DNA of 64,000 nt from Palaemon carinicauda. Its lineage: Eukaryota > Arthropoda > Malacostraca > Decapoda > Palaemonidae. Of the stretch, positions 46,080 to 55,500 are shown one piece after another. Position numbers and translations under genes: made by a program. Numbering within the stretch: the first letter of the stretch is position 1; each line of letters opens with the position of its first letter. The notes beneath the pieces were generated by a model that was not told where the DNA came from, did no database searches, and saw only the letters and a list, made by a program, of their open reading frames with translations. The DNA lies in assembly GCF_036898095.1 (NCBI RefSeq), contig NC_090765.1, forward strand, positions 28,566,915 through 28,630,914. Direction: 5' to 3'.

Positions 46080-47423
46080 CTCCCTCCATTAAAAGGCCGT
46101 AAAGGTGGTCTGGCATTTCCAAACGCCAGCCTTCAGCACTTGGCCCACTGCAAGATTTCTCTAGAAAGCAAGCGTGGGTTCAATGCCCCTGATCTCGTGA
46201 GCTCTAACCCTCGCTGGTGCTTGGACTCTTGAGGAAGTCTCATATGCCTTGCGGATGGTTTCACGGATCCAGAAGGATATCGTGTTCCTCGATACCTCCC
46301 TCTTGGCTCTGCCGGTGCTAATGAAGTCGTCGACATTTAGATCTGAGATGCTGAGTTCACTTAAGATAGCGCCGGACACACCTGCCGGGACAGAGAAGCC
46401 TCTCACCGAACCGCCACTCGCCACATCTGGTAAGGAAGGAATAGTGAAGGCCTCGAACCTGGGATTGTGGATCGCTGGGTTCTGAGTCAACCAAACTGGC
46501 ACAAAACTCAAGGAGATCTCCTTCCAACCCTCTGCATGGGTGACATTACAAGAGAGGCCGTGTAACTCCCCGACTCTTTTCGCCAATGCTAAGGCTAGCA
46601 GAAAAACAGTCTTAAGGATCAATTGCCTGTCTGAGGCACGGCTCAAGGGTTCGTACGGAGCACGAGTAAGAGACCTGAGGACTAAAGTGACAACCCACTG
46701 GGGAACTTGAAGTTCCCTCGGGGGACACGACTGTTTGAAGCTCTTAATGAGCATAGAAATCTCCAGGGCGTTGGAGATATCTATGCCTTTCAGATGGAAC
46801 ACCATTGCAAGGGCAGACCTGTACCCTTTAATGGCAGAAACCGAAAGGAGCTTATCTCTGCGAAGAAAGACTAGGAAGTCTGCGATCTGAGTCAGAGAGG
46901 CTCCGACTGGAGAGATACCCCTTCCACTACACCAATCACAGAAGACCAACCACTTCCCCTGGTAGACTGAGGAGCGAGTCGCGAAAAGCCTCGCGTTCTG
47001 AGGAGATGCTGGATAGTCTCCACACGCGAAGTCTGAGCGACTGCACTGCCTGGTGGTACATGTTCGATAATGGTTGCCAAAGGAGATTGGGCCAGTGTGG
47101 TAGCTCACTCGGTGCCTCGACCAGGAGCGACAACAGTTCGGGAAACCACTCCATGTGTGCCCATAGTGGAGCAATGAGAGTCCCCCTGAGTCCTGGGTGC
47201 AAGGCCCTCTCCTGAACCAATCTGTCTCGCAAAACGAGCGGCTACTGCCTCGCGATTTTTGAGGATCAGATTGGCATACTGGGCAGCAAGCTGGACCAAG
47301 AGAAAAGCAACAGCTTTCCAACCAGACAAAGCCAGGTTCCTGCACTGCTCCATGTGTTCGGGGGTAGCGAGCTTGGTGTTCCGCGCGAACACTATAGCCA
47401 TACCACACCAGTGGTTGAGCCAC
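46080..47423 (-). pseudogene. DIRS B tyrosine recombinase with lost Tyr
   Basis: Open for 420 codons (47423-46161); the recombinase begins around residue 145 (SSVYQGKWLVFCDWC, ASLTQIADFLVFLRRDK, SAIKGYRSALAMVFHLKGID). LALAKRVGELHGL carries the first catalytic Arg and RAHEIRGI (His409, Arg412) the second box. An in-frame TAG at 46161-46163 follows LAF, and the same frame then reads RNLAVGQVLKAGVWKCQTTF and reaches TAA at 46089-46091 exactly where the nucleophilic Tyr of the family stands. So two nonsense changes disable it. Confidence 0.8.
46936..47232 (-). pseudogene. DIRS B MT-region C-terminus
   Basis: Reads GTLIAPLWAHMEWFPELLSL and LPHWPNLLWQP, the equivalent of LTLVAPLWPAREWFTEVLQW in element A copy 2. 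It overlaps the recombinase frame on the same strand. The N-terminal MT part, RNase H and RT are gone. Confidence 0.65.
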
Positions 47424-49924
47424 GAAGCAGCATTGAGAGCAGCTACAGAAATGGACTCCATAGTTGAAATCTCAGAGGCCGAGAAGGAGACACTCTGGGA
47501 CTTCAAGCTCTTGACTGAGGAAGCTCCAGCAAGCGCTCCGACCGAGGGGTCAAGAGGGAGAGGACAAGGCACAGAAGACTCTGTGACATAGTACTTCTTC
47601 TGTCGCTGGAATGGTTGAGGGAGAAGCTTGTTCGAACCTTAGCTCCTAAGCGAGTCACCAGGTCCTACGATCTGGTCACTCACTCGGTCCAATGCTCAAG
47701 CAGCCTAACTCGACCAGGGTAGTGTGATGGGCCGTGAACTGCCTTCGGGAGCTCCCAATAGGATCTCCAAGGCTGTACACTTATCATCAGACACTACCGC
47801 AGGAGGAGCCCTGAGGCCATTAATCTCATGCATGAGGTTAATGACCTCTAGGAACAACGACTCCACCTCGCGATCTTCCGTCTCCACGGCCAGTTAAGGC
47901 CAAGGAAGTGGCTGATCCCTCGGTCCCGCTACAACCGTAGATGTAGGGGAAGCGATATGCTGCACGGGTGATTCAGGAGTCAAGGAAGGAACCTGGCAGG
48001 GTTCATCCCCGACGGACTGCATCGAGGTTCCCACTGAGACCGAGTGCGTGACTGGTAGCTGCGAGCCCCATGAAGTTCCCGAAGGAGCTCGAGCGCGAGT
48101 GGGGTCGCTGGGAACTGCAGCACTCACACCAGGAGGTGTAGACAGGTTAGTCGTGGCCTCACCTGTTACATGGCCAGAAAGCATGGAGTTTGGCTGCATC
48201 TCGCGCAGCTGATATGCGCGAGAGCTAGCCTGGTCGTGCACGACCGGCCCTCATGTCGCAGGCTGAGATGCCAGGCCCGAGTCGCGCGGGTCGAGTGCGC
48301 GGCTGTCTGGGCCTGCTTCCTGCTCACTCGCTGCACGAGTCACTGGGTCGGTCCGCGTGGCTATCCCCGTGGAGTTAGTCGTGCGTACCACGGATTCTTC
48401 ACGAGAGACCACAGCTGAGATTTGTCGTGCCAAAGCCAAGACTCTCATTTCCCCGCTCAAGAACGGTTCAATTCGAGTCTGAGCAGTAGCGGGGGGGGGG
48501 GGGGACCCGTCACCATGCTCTGGGGGATGATACCTGCGCCCGCAAGCGCGGTTTTTGTGCACGAAGCCCTTGCACGAGATTCGCCGTGAACAATCCCACT
48601 AGCACAGGGAACACCAGAATCTCACACGTCGCCCTTATCCTCCGGAGGAGAAGAGGTGTATAGGGGTACCATGTCCCTTCGACTGCGACTGGCCTTCCTG
48701 GCCCTCTTCGCTTTCCTCTTCTTCCCCTTCCTCTTTCTCCTTGGCGGAGAAGAGTCAGAGTCAGAAGATGAAGACGAAGAGGAGGAAAAAGAAGAAGAGG
48801 AACTAGAAGAGGAATACCGCCCACGCTTCCTCTTCTTGTGCCCCCTCCGAGGTACTGGAACGGTGGTTGAGGCAACAGCAGACGACACTGGACGAGGATG
48901 AACAACCTGAGCCATTTCCGTAGGAAGAGCCGTGGTCGGTGAACTTGGTGAACCTGAAAATCATATTGTATCCACAAGAGTATTGGCAGATTTTAATTTC
49001 AACTGACTTGCAGGCAAAGCTGTAAAGGGTTTGCCAGCAGTCGTTAAAGATATCTCTGTGTTTAAAACCTTACTCTCCCTTGTTTTAACAGGGAGAGTCC
49101 AGCAGTTATTTTACCTTTGGAAAAAGTTTGCATTTTCCCAGGAACAAATGCTTTAACAGGAATATGGTCAAACAACAGGGGCATCAGGGAACATGGAAGT
49201 TGATAAAGTTGCAAAATCAGTTACATTCATGTATTCATTAACAATCGGATCATTCAAATGACGTTCAATCTCATCCGCCAGAGTTAAACGGTGTTTTAAC
49301 AAATCCAAGTCAGGCTTACCTGACAATCCAAGAGACGCCCAAAGTTCCCCCATCTTACCAGGTAACATGTTGTCATCGGTATCAGACAATCCAACAATCT
49401 GTCGGATGTCCCTCGAGATCGCCGAAGTAGCGGGAACGCTAAGGTCACCTGCTTCCCTGGCAAAACCCAAAAAAATCCCGTACAGGCTGTGTATCCGAGC
49501 TTCCCAAAATCATACTCACACCCTCCCCCGATTTGGAGAGGGTGTGAGCAGACTTCACTGGGGTAGTTTCTTGAGACGACACACTTTGCCCCGGCTCCCC
49601 ACTCTTCTTCTTCTTCGAAAGAGGCAAGCTCTCCGAAGCAGAAGCAGCTTTAGGGTTTCAGTGATATTTGCCTCGATTCTCGAAAGCTTGCCACTGCACG
49701 GCAAGGAGAACCTTGAGAGCAAGGTTTTCCCTGCATGTTGAGCAGAGCGTGTGTGAGTCTACAGAAGGTGATGAAAGCCACCTACTGCAGCGCCCGCTAC
49801 GTCCTACACAACATCGCATCTTACGAGTAACTTTCTCCTTCATTACAATCACACAATCACTAGTACATAAGTACAAGAGAAGGCAAAGGGCTTCAGCATA
49901 GAGAGCGGAGAGCAGCACAACCAT
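47105..49924 (-). pseudogene. DIRS B gag (broken)
   Basis: Pieces in order on the minus strand: HTLCSTCRENL cysteine motif with CVGRSGRCSRW before it (49790-49710); an acidic helical part, MGELWASLGLSGKPDLDLLK (49350-49200); a Lys/Arg- and Ser-rich stretch with runs of 8-9 serines flanked by RRGHKKRKRGR and RRKRKGKKRKAKR (48622-48915), suited to nucleic-acid binding; and a capsid-like part with NTKLATPEHMEQCRNLALSG and LAAQYANLILKNREAVAARF (47400-47240). Frames shift between them. A G-run at 48490-48504 probably caused one break. Confidence 0.6.
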
Positions 49925-50118
49925 CTACATTGAGCCGAAGCGAGTGAATGGGGAAAGCGGGCTGGCGGTGGGGGGGGAGTTAAGCTCCGCCCCATACCGC
50001 CAGCCAACCAATCAGCACAACTGCCTGGTTTTCTTTCTCTTTGGCTGTTTCAGCTGAGCTGAAGCGAATTCCTATATCAAATGAATACGAGGTTTGTATA
50101 TCGCGTCGGAACAATTTA
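49925..50118 (-). repeat. inverted terminal repeat, DIRS B (5' end)
   Basis: Inverted match to 45280-45430: GCCAGCCAACCAATCAGCAC, CTGCCTGGTTTTCTTTCTCT and GCTGAGCTGAAGCGAATTCC. It ends in GGTTTGTATATCGCG, whose complement is found in the ICR. Confidence 0.88.
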
Positions 50119-51301
50119 ACTATTTTCACCATAAAGTATGCCTTGTTTTTGGTATTATGAATGGGAAATGTTGTTGAAAATTAAGATTGCCTGTTCATGT
50201 CTTATTACATTATTTGATGTGATCTCTTACCTGTAGAATGTTCTAGGATCTTGAACCGGAAATATGATCTCTACATTTAATTAAATTAAGTTTTACAAAG
50301 TGATTTAATGGAGTTTATTGCAACAATAAATAATGAGAATTAATAAAATTGTTTTCTATTTAGTTATTAAAGCTGTGAAAAGTGTAATTGCAAATATAGT
50401 ATAATGTGCCATTGTTTATAAGTTTGCTGTAGGTAAAAACAATCCTGAAGGCAACAAATTGGAGAATTGTTGAACTTACTGTATATTGACCAGTTTCTGC
50501 CCAGAAGAGATATACGTGTATTGTGAATCCTCTATGTATGGACATTCCCAAGTGTATAAATTATTAATTTAACATTGTCTGCTTAAGTTTGGGACATACC
50601 ATATCATTGTGTTACATTAAGCTAGTTTATTTTCAAGACCAGTAGTATTGTATCATGCTATAACTTATGTCTTATACTTGTCAGCCTAACGTGGGATGCT
50701 GAGTAAGTAACAATTTGTATTTTCATTTTGTGAATAATTTGATTTTGCCCTACTTTTATGGAAAGATGTATTAGATTTAAATATGTTTTATGGTTATAAT
50801 TTGCATAGATTGAAGTACAGTAATTATATTAAATGCCTAAGCCTTTTTTTTTAATAAATAGGTTAAGTTTTGTTTATTGAAAAGATAACATCATCCACCA
50901 GTGAATCTTATCTAGTGTTCTTTTGGGGCCCCTTTACAAGAATAAAGTTCTACAGTTTTATTGTTGAAGAATATTAAAGAAATTTAATTATGTCCATAGT
51001 AGGCCTGTATGGTACCATAGTGCAAATTGAGTACTATTTTTACATTAAACTTCAATTGATATTCTATGCACATCTCACCAGTGTAAAGGCTACCACATAT
51101 CAAGGGTCCTTATCATGTACAGTACTGTTATATAATAGCCATCACTTGAAAATAAGTCTCTATACATTTGTGTTCCTTTTCTTTTTTGCATTATGAATGT
51201 TGATGTAAAACTGTTGTGAAAATAGCCATAAGAGGCCTTGTGATATTATATATAGGAAACGATTTGTGTCATTACCTTATGCTAATAATGAGGTCACCTG
51301 A
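50119..51301. other. no recognisable feature; Pao/BEL target
   Basis: AT-rich, without a supported gene on either strand. The last five bases CCTGA (51297-51301) are the left target-site duplication of the Pao/BEL element. Confidence 0.5.
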
Positions 51302-52345
51302 TATACGAAAAACTGTATCTATAGTACATTTTTCAATTTTTTTTTTATTTTTCTGGTTTCCTTGTATTTTGACTGATACGCAGTAAGATTAAAGGATCTT
51401 ATTATTTAATTAATTGCATAAGCCTTGCTGTGTGCTTTAAAGAGTTCGAGACACCATTTATATACCTTAATGAGCGTAACTACCTTGAATGCTAGTTACG
51501 CGTTTTATCGCCACCGCCGCTTAAAACTACTGTTTACCTTGGCGAAGGTTATCCAAGACGGGGCAGATTCCTTCCACTCTTCACGGTGAACACAAGTGGC
51601 TAATATTCTTATAAATTGACGTGAATATTATTTTCAGTATTGCATGAAGTCGTGTGCTGTTTCACAGTGAGAATAACTTTACCATGCGTTTCATGTAAGA
51701 CTTCACGTTAATCATCCCTGCTTTCGTAATTACTGATGGGCGGGAAACGAGATCTGCTGCTACGTCCAAAGAAACTTTCCATCAAGATGTTATCAAGTTG
51801 GTGACCGTTGGATGGATTATTGCACCGGAATGGATTACGCACCTGAATGGATTACTCAACTGAACAAACTAGCGCAAGGCATTCTTTAAGGTAGGTCTCG
51901 TTCCGTTTGGCACACAGAACAAGACTTTAAAGTTGCCCTATTATTTTAGTGCGCCTTCATCAAACTTCTAAAAATAATCTCGATTCCTTAATTATCTCTT
52001 TAAGTCAGTCAAATTTTTTTTTACACTTGCGAAATCCTTTAATTAACTGTGATATTAAATTTTAGAAAACTTTTGTAACTTTGTCTTGTCACAGATATTG
52101 AATTTTTTCTCGTTGATTGACAGCTTTCCTTTGTTTTTTTAGGATTCGAGGTATTCGAAGTGTAGGGGGATTTGGTAACCAGTGCCTAGGGTACCAAACA
52201 TCTGGGCGGCTTCGTTGTCTTCCTGGGAATGTAATAGTTCAAGATAGCTTTTTACCTTGCTGAAAGTGTTGCTTCAGATTCACCTAATAAATGCTTGAAT
52301 TTTTTGCATTCGTATTTTTTTACATCTCTCTATTATTTTCGAATA
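51302..52345 (+). repeat. 5' LTR
   Basis: 1044 bp beginning TATACGAAAAACTG and ending TTATTTTCGAATA; the ends TATACG and CGAATA are imperfect inverted repeats. Near-identical to 58376-59420. It contains AATAAATGCTTGAA near the 3' end, a possible polyadenylation signal (AATAAA). Confidence 0.95.
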
Positions 52346-52362
52346 TGGCGACCGTGGCAGGA
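52346..52362 (+). promoter_or_regulatory. primer binding site, tRNA-Arg-like
   Basis: Immediately follows the 5' LTR: TGGCGACCGTGGCAGGA. It is complementary, with one mismatch as far as I recall, to the 3' end of arthropod tRNA-Arg(UCG), whose CCA-extended complement starts TGGCGACCGTGACAGGA. The tRNA assignment is from memory. Confidence 0.75.
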
Positions 52363-52551
52363 TTGATGAATTTGTTCAGTTTTCCGCCCAGATGTTTTTG
52401 CGTAAGTTAGGGATGAAAGTGAATATTTCGATATTTTTTAGCTTATTACATTTTTTGAGCGATTTTTGGCTCGGGTCGTTTTCAGTGTCGTGATATTTTT
52501 GGTATTAGACCTTTATTTCCAATTAATTTTGTTCGATTTTTCCTTTTCACA

Positions 52552-55500
52552 ATGTCTAGTCAACTTAAAGTGCTTGTTAATTCTCGTAAGTATATACGAA
52601 AGTGTATTACCGAGAATCATCTTAACATTTTTACGTTTCCTTCTATGTCTTTAGCAGAAAAGGGTAAATTAAAGTTGCAGTTTGAGAATTGGATGCACAG
52701 GTTGGAGGATTTAGATAAACAGATTTTATCACTGAAATATGAACAGTGGAGTACAGAGGAGGAGGAAGCAAAGTCTGAGCAAGAGTTACAGATGTGTCAT
52801 AATTATGAAGACAAGCTTTTAGAATGTTTATTGGCTGTTGATTCTTCGAATGGTAAGTCATCTGTGCCATCTACTAGTGATCAAAGTGCAGCTCGTAGTT
52901 TGCTCAAGAGTCCAGTTGCTCCCCTTCCTACGTATGGTAGCTCTGAGGATGAAGACTTGGATAGGTTTCTTTGTGAATTTGAAGACACTATTAGTAAATT
53001 TAACTATCCAGAGTATGACAAACTGCTTTTGTTGAAACAGCAGATTACTGGTAGGGCACTCATTTTATTAAACTCTTTAGAGGCTGATAAGCGAGGTTAT
53101 TCTTTTGCCAAGGACTTGTTAATTAAAGCTTTTGCATCGAGTGATACTCAGAAATTCAATATTCTGAAACAATTGTCGGAACTTAGGCTTAATGATAGTG
53201 CTGACCCGTATGATTTCATTTCCAGAGTTCGTTTAATTGTTGAAAGGGTACGAAAGCTACAGATTGATATTGACTCAGTGCTTCAATATTTCATTTGGGA
53301 AGGAATGAATATATCCTTTAGGAATCACTTTATCCAAATTACTAATAATCATAAACCAAAATTGAGTGATATTCTAGAAAATTATTTTGAAGCTACTGAG
53401 CGGTATTTGGCAAGCCAAAGGCAGGGAAAACCCAATCGCAAAGATGTGGCCCCAAAGGAAACTAATCAAATTTCTGCTGACAATGCCGCTTCTGCTATGG
53501 CCATTAATATAAAACCTGAAACAGGTAAGTCAAAAACCTTCAAGCCTTGCAGTATTTGTACTAAACTTGATGGCACTGAAGCAAATCACCCAATTTTTAA
53601 GTGTACAAAATATTGTTCACCCAGTTCTAAGCTTGATAAACTTGAAAACCTACGAGGCTGCATTAAGTGTTCAAATTTGAATCATGAGAGTAACGCTTGT
53701 AGGTATAGATTTCATAGTCGCTGTAAACACTGTGGAGATTGGCATTTTAATTTTTTGTGTCTGAAATTAGATGATAATGTTAAACAGGATGTTAAGTCTT
53801 TTCAGTCTAGCTCAAAAAGTGAAAAGAGTATGCCTAAAAAGGATGAAAAATCTCGTAAGCAAACCAATAGTAGTGTTGTTAATGTAACTGAAGCTTTTCA
53901 GGTAGACTCTGATGTAGAGTCCATTTTACCTACATTTACATGTAATATTGAGGGTAAACTGTTGATTAGAGGCCTTAAAGATAGTGGCTGTCAATCTAAT
54001 TTTATTTCCAGTACAGTGGCTGAAAACCTGAACCTTAAGGTGATCAGGGATAATGTATCATTAACTTTGAATGGTATAAATTCTTCTCGGAAATATTTAA
54101 CCAGGTTGGTAGAAGCCAATGTTGAAATTAATGGGGTTGTTAAAGTAGTTAAGGCTTTATGCATTCCAAGTATAAGTATTTCATTGAAGCTTCCTCAATT
54201 GGGTAAAGTTGTACAAGGATTCAAAGACAGAGGTTACATGTTAGCTGATAAGAACCTTTCATGTCATGATAACTTTATTGATAATGTCGACTTCATTCTA
54301 GGGTCAAAGTCATGCCACTGCTTACCTCAGAATGAGATTTTATTTGGGTTAAATAGAACTTCAGTTTATGCTGAAACCCAGGCAGGGATATTATTGCAGG
54401 GTAATACAGACCAACTCCTTCAAGATCTTCCTTATTTACCATATAAAGTTAGTAGTGGTAATATGGCTACAGTTCCAGAGTTCAATATTGATATGAATAT
54501 TAACAGTTGTCTTTTATCTGACCTTACCATTGAAGAAAGTTTACTCCCTACAGAATTTTCCATATTGGACGAGAAGGGAAACCTTATAGAATCTCAGCTT
54601 GAAAAAGCATTAAACCATGTTTTGGAGGAGAATTGTTCCAGGTACACGAACATGAGTAACGGAGGCCCAGAAGCTGAAGATTCAGAGCTTAATAACAAGC
54701 TAGTAAAGTATGCCCTTGATAATATGGTAAGAGATGGTGATGGTAGGATTGTAGTCCCTCTTTTGTGGAATTTTAAGGTGGCTCATCTATTGGGTACAAA
54801 TTATGAGTTGGCTTTAATGGTGTTAAAATCTAATTTGAAGAAACTTCAAAAAGACGAAAATAAATTATCCCTTATGGACAAAGTATTTAAAGACCAGTTA
54901 AAGAGTGGAATAATTCAGAGAATTGACAATCTTCCCCAGTTCCTAGAAGAACACCCAAGTCACAGTTTCCTTCCCCACATGGGTGTATTTAAATTGAACA
55001 GGGAAACTACTAAATGTAGAGTTGTGTACCTCTCTAATCTTTGCCAAAAGAGTAAGGGTGGGGGACTAACAATTAGTCACAACCAAGCCATTTTTCCAGG
55101 CCCTACTTTAAATCAAAAGATTGTAGCAGCATTATTGCATCTGAGGTTTGGATTTAATTTGCTGTGTTTCGATATTTGTCAGGCCTTTAATAATTTATCT
55201 TTAAACGACGTGGACAGTAACAGGTTACTTTGTTTATGGTTCCGTGATGTAGAAAAGAAAGACTATACTATTGTAGCTTTTAAGAATGTTAGGCTAAGTT
55301 TTGGATTAAGATGTAGTCCAGCACTGCTAATGTTAGCTTTGTATAAGATTTTGATCCTCGATATTGATGATGAAAGTAAGTCTCTGGTCGAACTCAAAAA
55401 ACTGATATATCAGTTGAGTTATATGGACAACTGTGCCATTGCTTTTGATTCTTCTGCTGAACTTGAATGGGCCTATAAACAGGTTAAAGGTATTTTTTGA
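52552..55500 (+). CDS. Pao/BEL gag-protease-RT polyprotein, first part
   Basis: 982 codons from the first ATG after the primer site. Residues 1-110 are a charged helical gag start; 120-285 match the DUF1759 capsid region (LPTYGSSEDEDLDRFLCEFE, LLLLKQQITGRALILLNSL); 333-405 hold Cys/His clusters (CSICTKL, CIKCSNLNHESNAC, CKHCGDWH). The DUF1758-type aspartic protease has the active site DSG at 477-479. RT spans about 750-982 with LLCFDICQAFNN (Asp874) and YMDN (Asp959, Asn960). The frame meets TGA at 55498-55500 just after the RT active site; coding continues in the +1 frame. Confidence 0.9.
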   Translation: MSSQLKVLVNSRKYIRKCITENHLNIFTFPSMSLAEKGKLKLQFENWMHRLEDLDKQILSLKYEQWSTEEEEAKSEQELQMCHNYEDKLLECLLAVDSSNGKSSVPSTSDQSAARSLLKSPVAPLPTYGSSEDEDLDRFLCEFEDTISKFNYPEYDKLLLLKQQITGRALILLNSLEADKRGYSFAKDLLIKAFASSDTQKFNILKQLSELRLNDSADPYDFISRVRLIVERVRKLQIDIDSVLQYFIWEGMNISFRNHFIQITNNHKPKLSDILENYFEATERYLASQRQGKPNRKDVAPKETNQISADNAASAMAINIKPETGKSKTFKPCSICTKLDGTEANHPIFKCTKYCSPSSKLDKLENLRGCIKCSNLNHESNACRYRFHSRCKHCGDWHFNFLCLKLDDNVKQDVKSFQSSSKSEKSMPKKDEKSRKQTNSSVVNVTEAFQVDSDVESILPTFTCNIEGKLLIRGLKDSGCQSNFISSTVAENLNLKVIRDNVSLTLNGINSSRKYLTRLVEANVEINGVVKVVKALCIPSISISLKLPQLGKVVQGFKDRGYMLADKNLSCHDNFIDNVDFILGSKSCHCLPQNEILFGLNRTSVYAETQAGILLQGNTDQLLQDLPYLPYKVSSGNMATVPEFNIDMNINSCLLSDLTIEESLLPTEFSILDEKGNLIESQLEKALNHVLEENCSRYTNMSNGGPEAEDSELNNKLVKYALDNMVRDGDGRIVVPLLWNFKVAHLLGTNYELALMVLKSNLKKLQKDENKLSLMDKVFKDQLKSGIIQRIDNLPQFLEEHPSHSFLPHMGVFKLNRETTKCRVVYLSNLCQKSKGGGLTISHNQAIFPGPTLNQKIVAALLHLRFGFNLLCFDICQAFNNLSLNDVDSNRLLCLWFRDVEKKDYTIVAFKNVRLSFGLRCSPALLMLALYKILILDIDDESKSLVELKKLIYQLSYMDNCAIAFDSSAELEWAYKQVKGIF

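Larger units (their letters stand above)
45231..50118 (-). mobile_element. DIRS retrotransposon B (RT/RNase H deleted)
   Basis: About 4.9 kb with inverted repeats at 45231-45480 and 49925-50118 and an ICR at 45480-45575. Minus-strand order: cysteine-motif gag, Ser/Lys-rich basic region, capsid-like helical region, the C-terminal part of the MT region, tyrosine recombinase. RT and RNase H are absent between about 47270 and 47190, where gag passes directly into MT, so it is an internal deletion derivative. Confidence 0.82.

Noticed and set aside
48656..48901. Plus-strand acidic frame with Glu/Asp runs
   Set aside because: It is antisense to the Ser/Lys-rich gag region of DIRS B, which is explained by the element.
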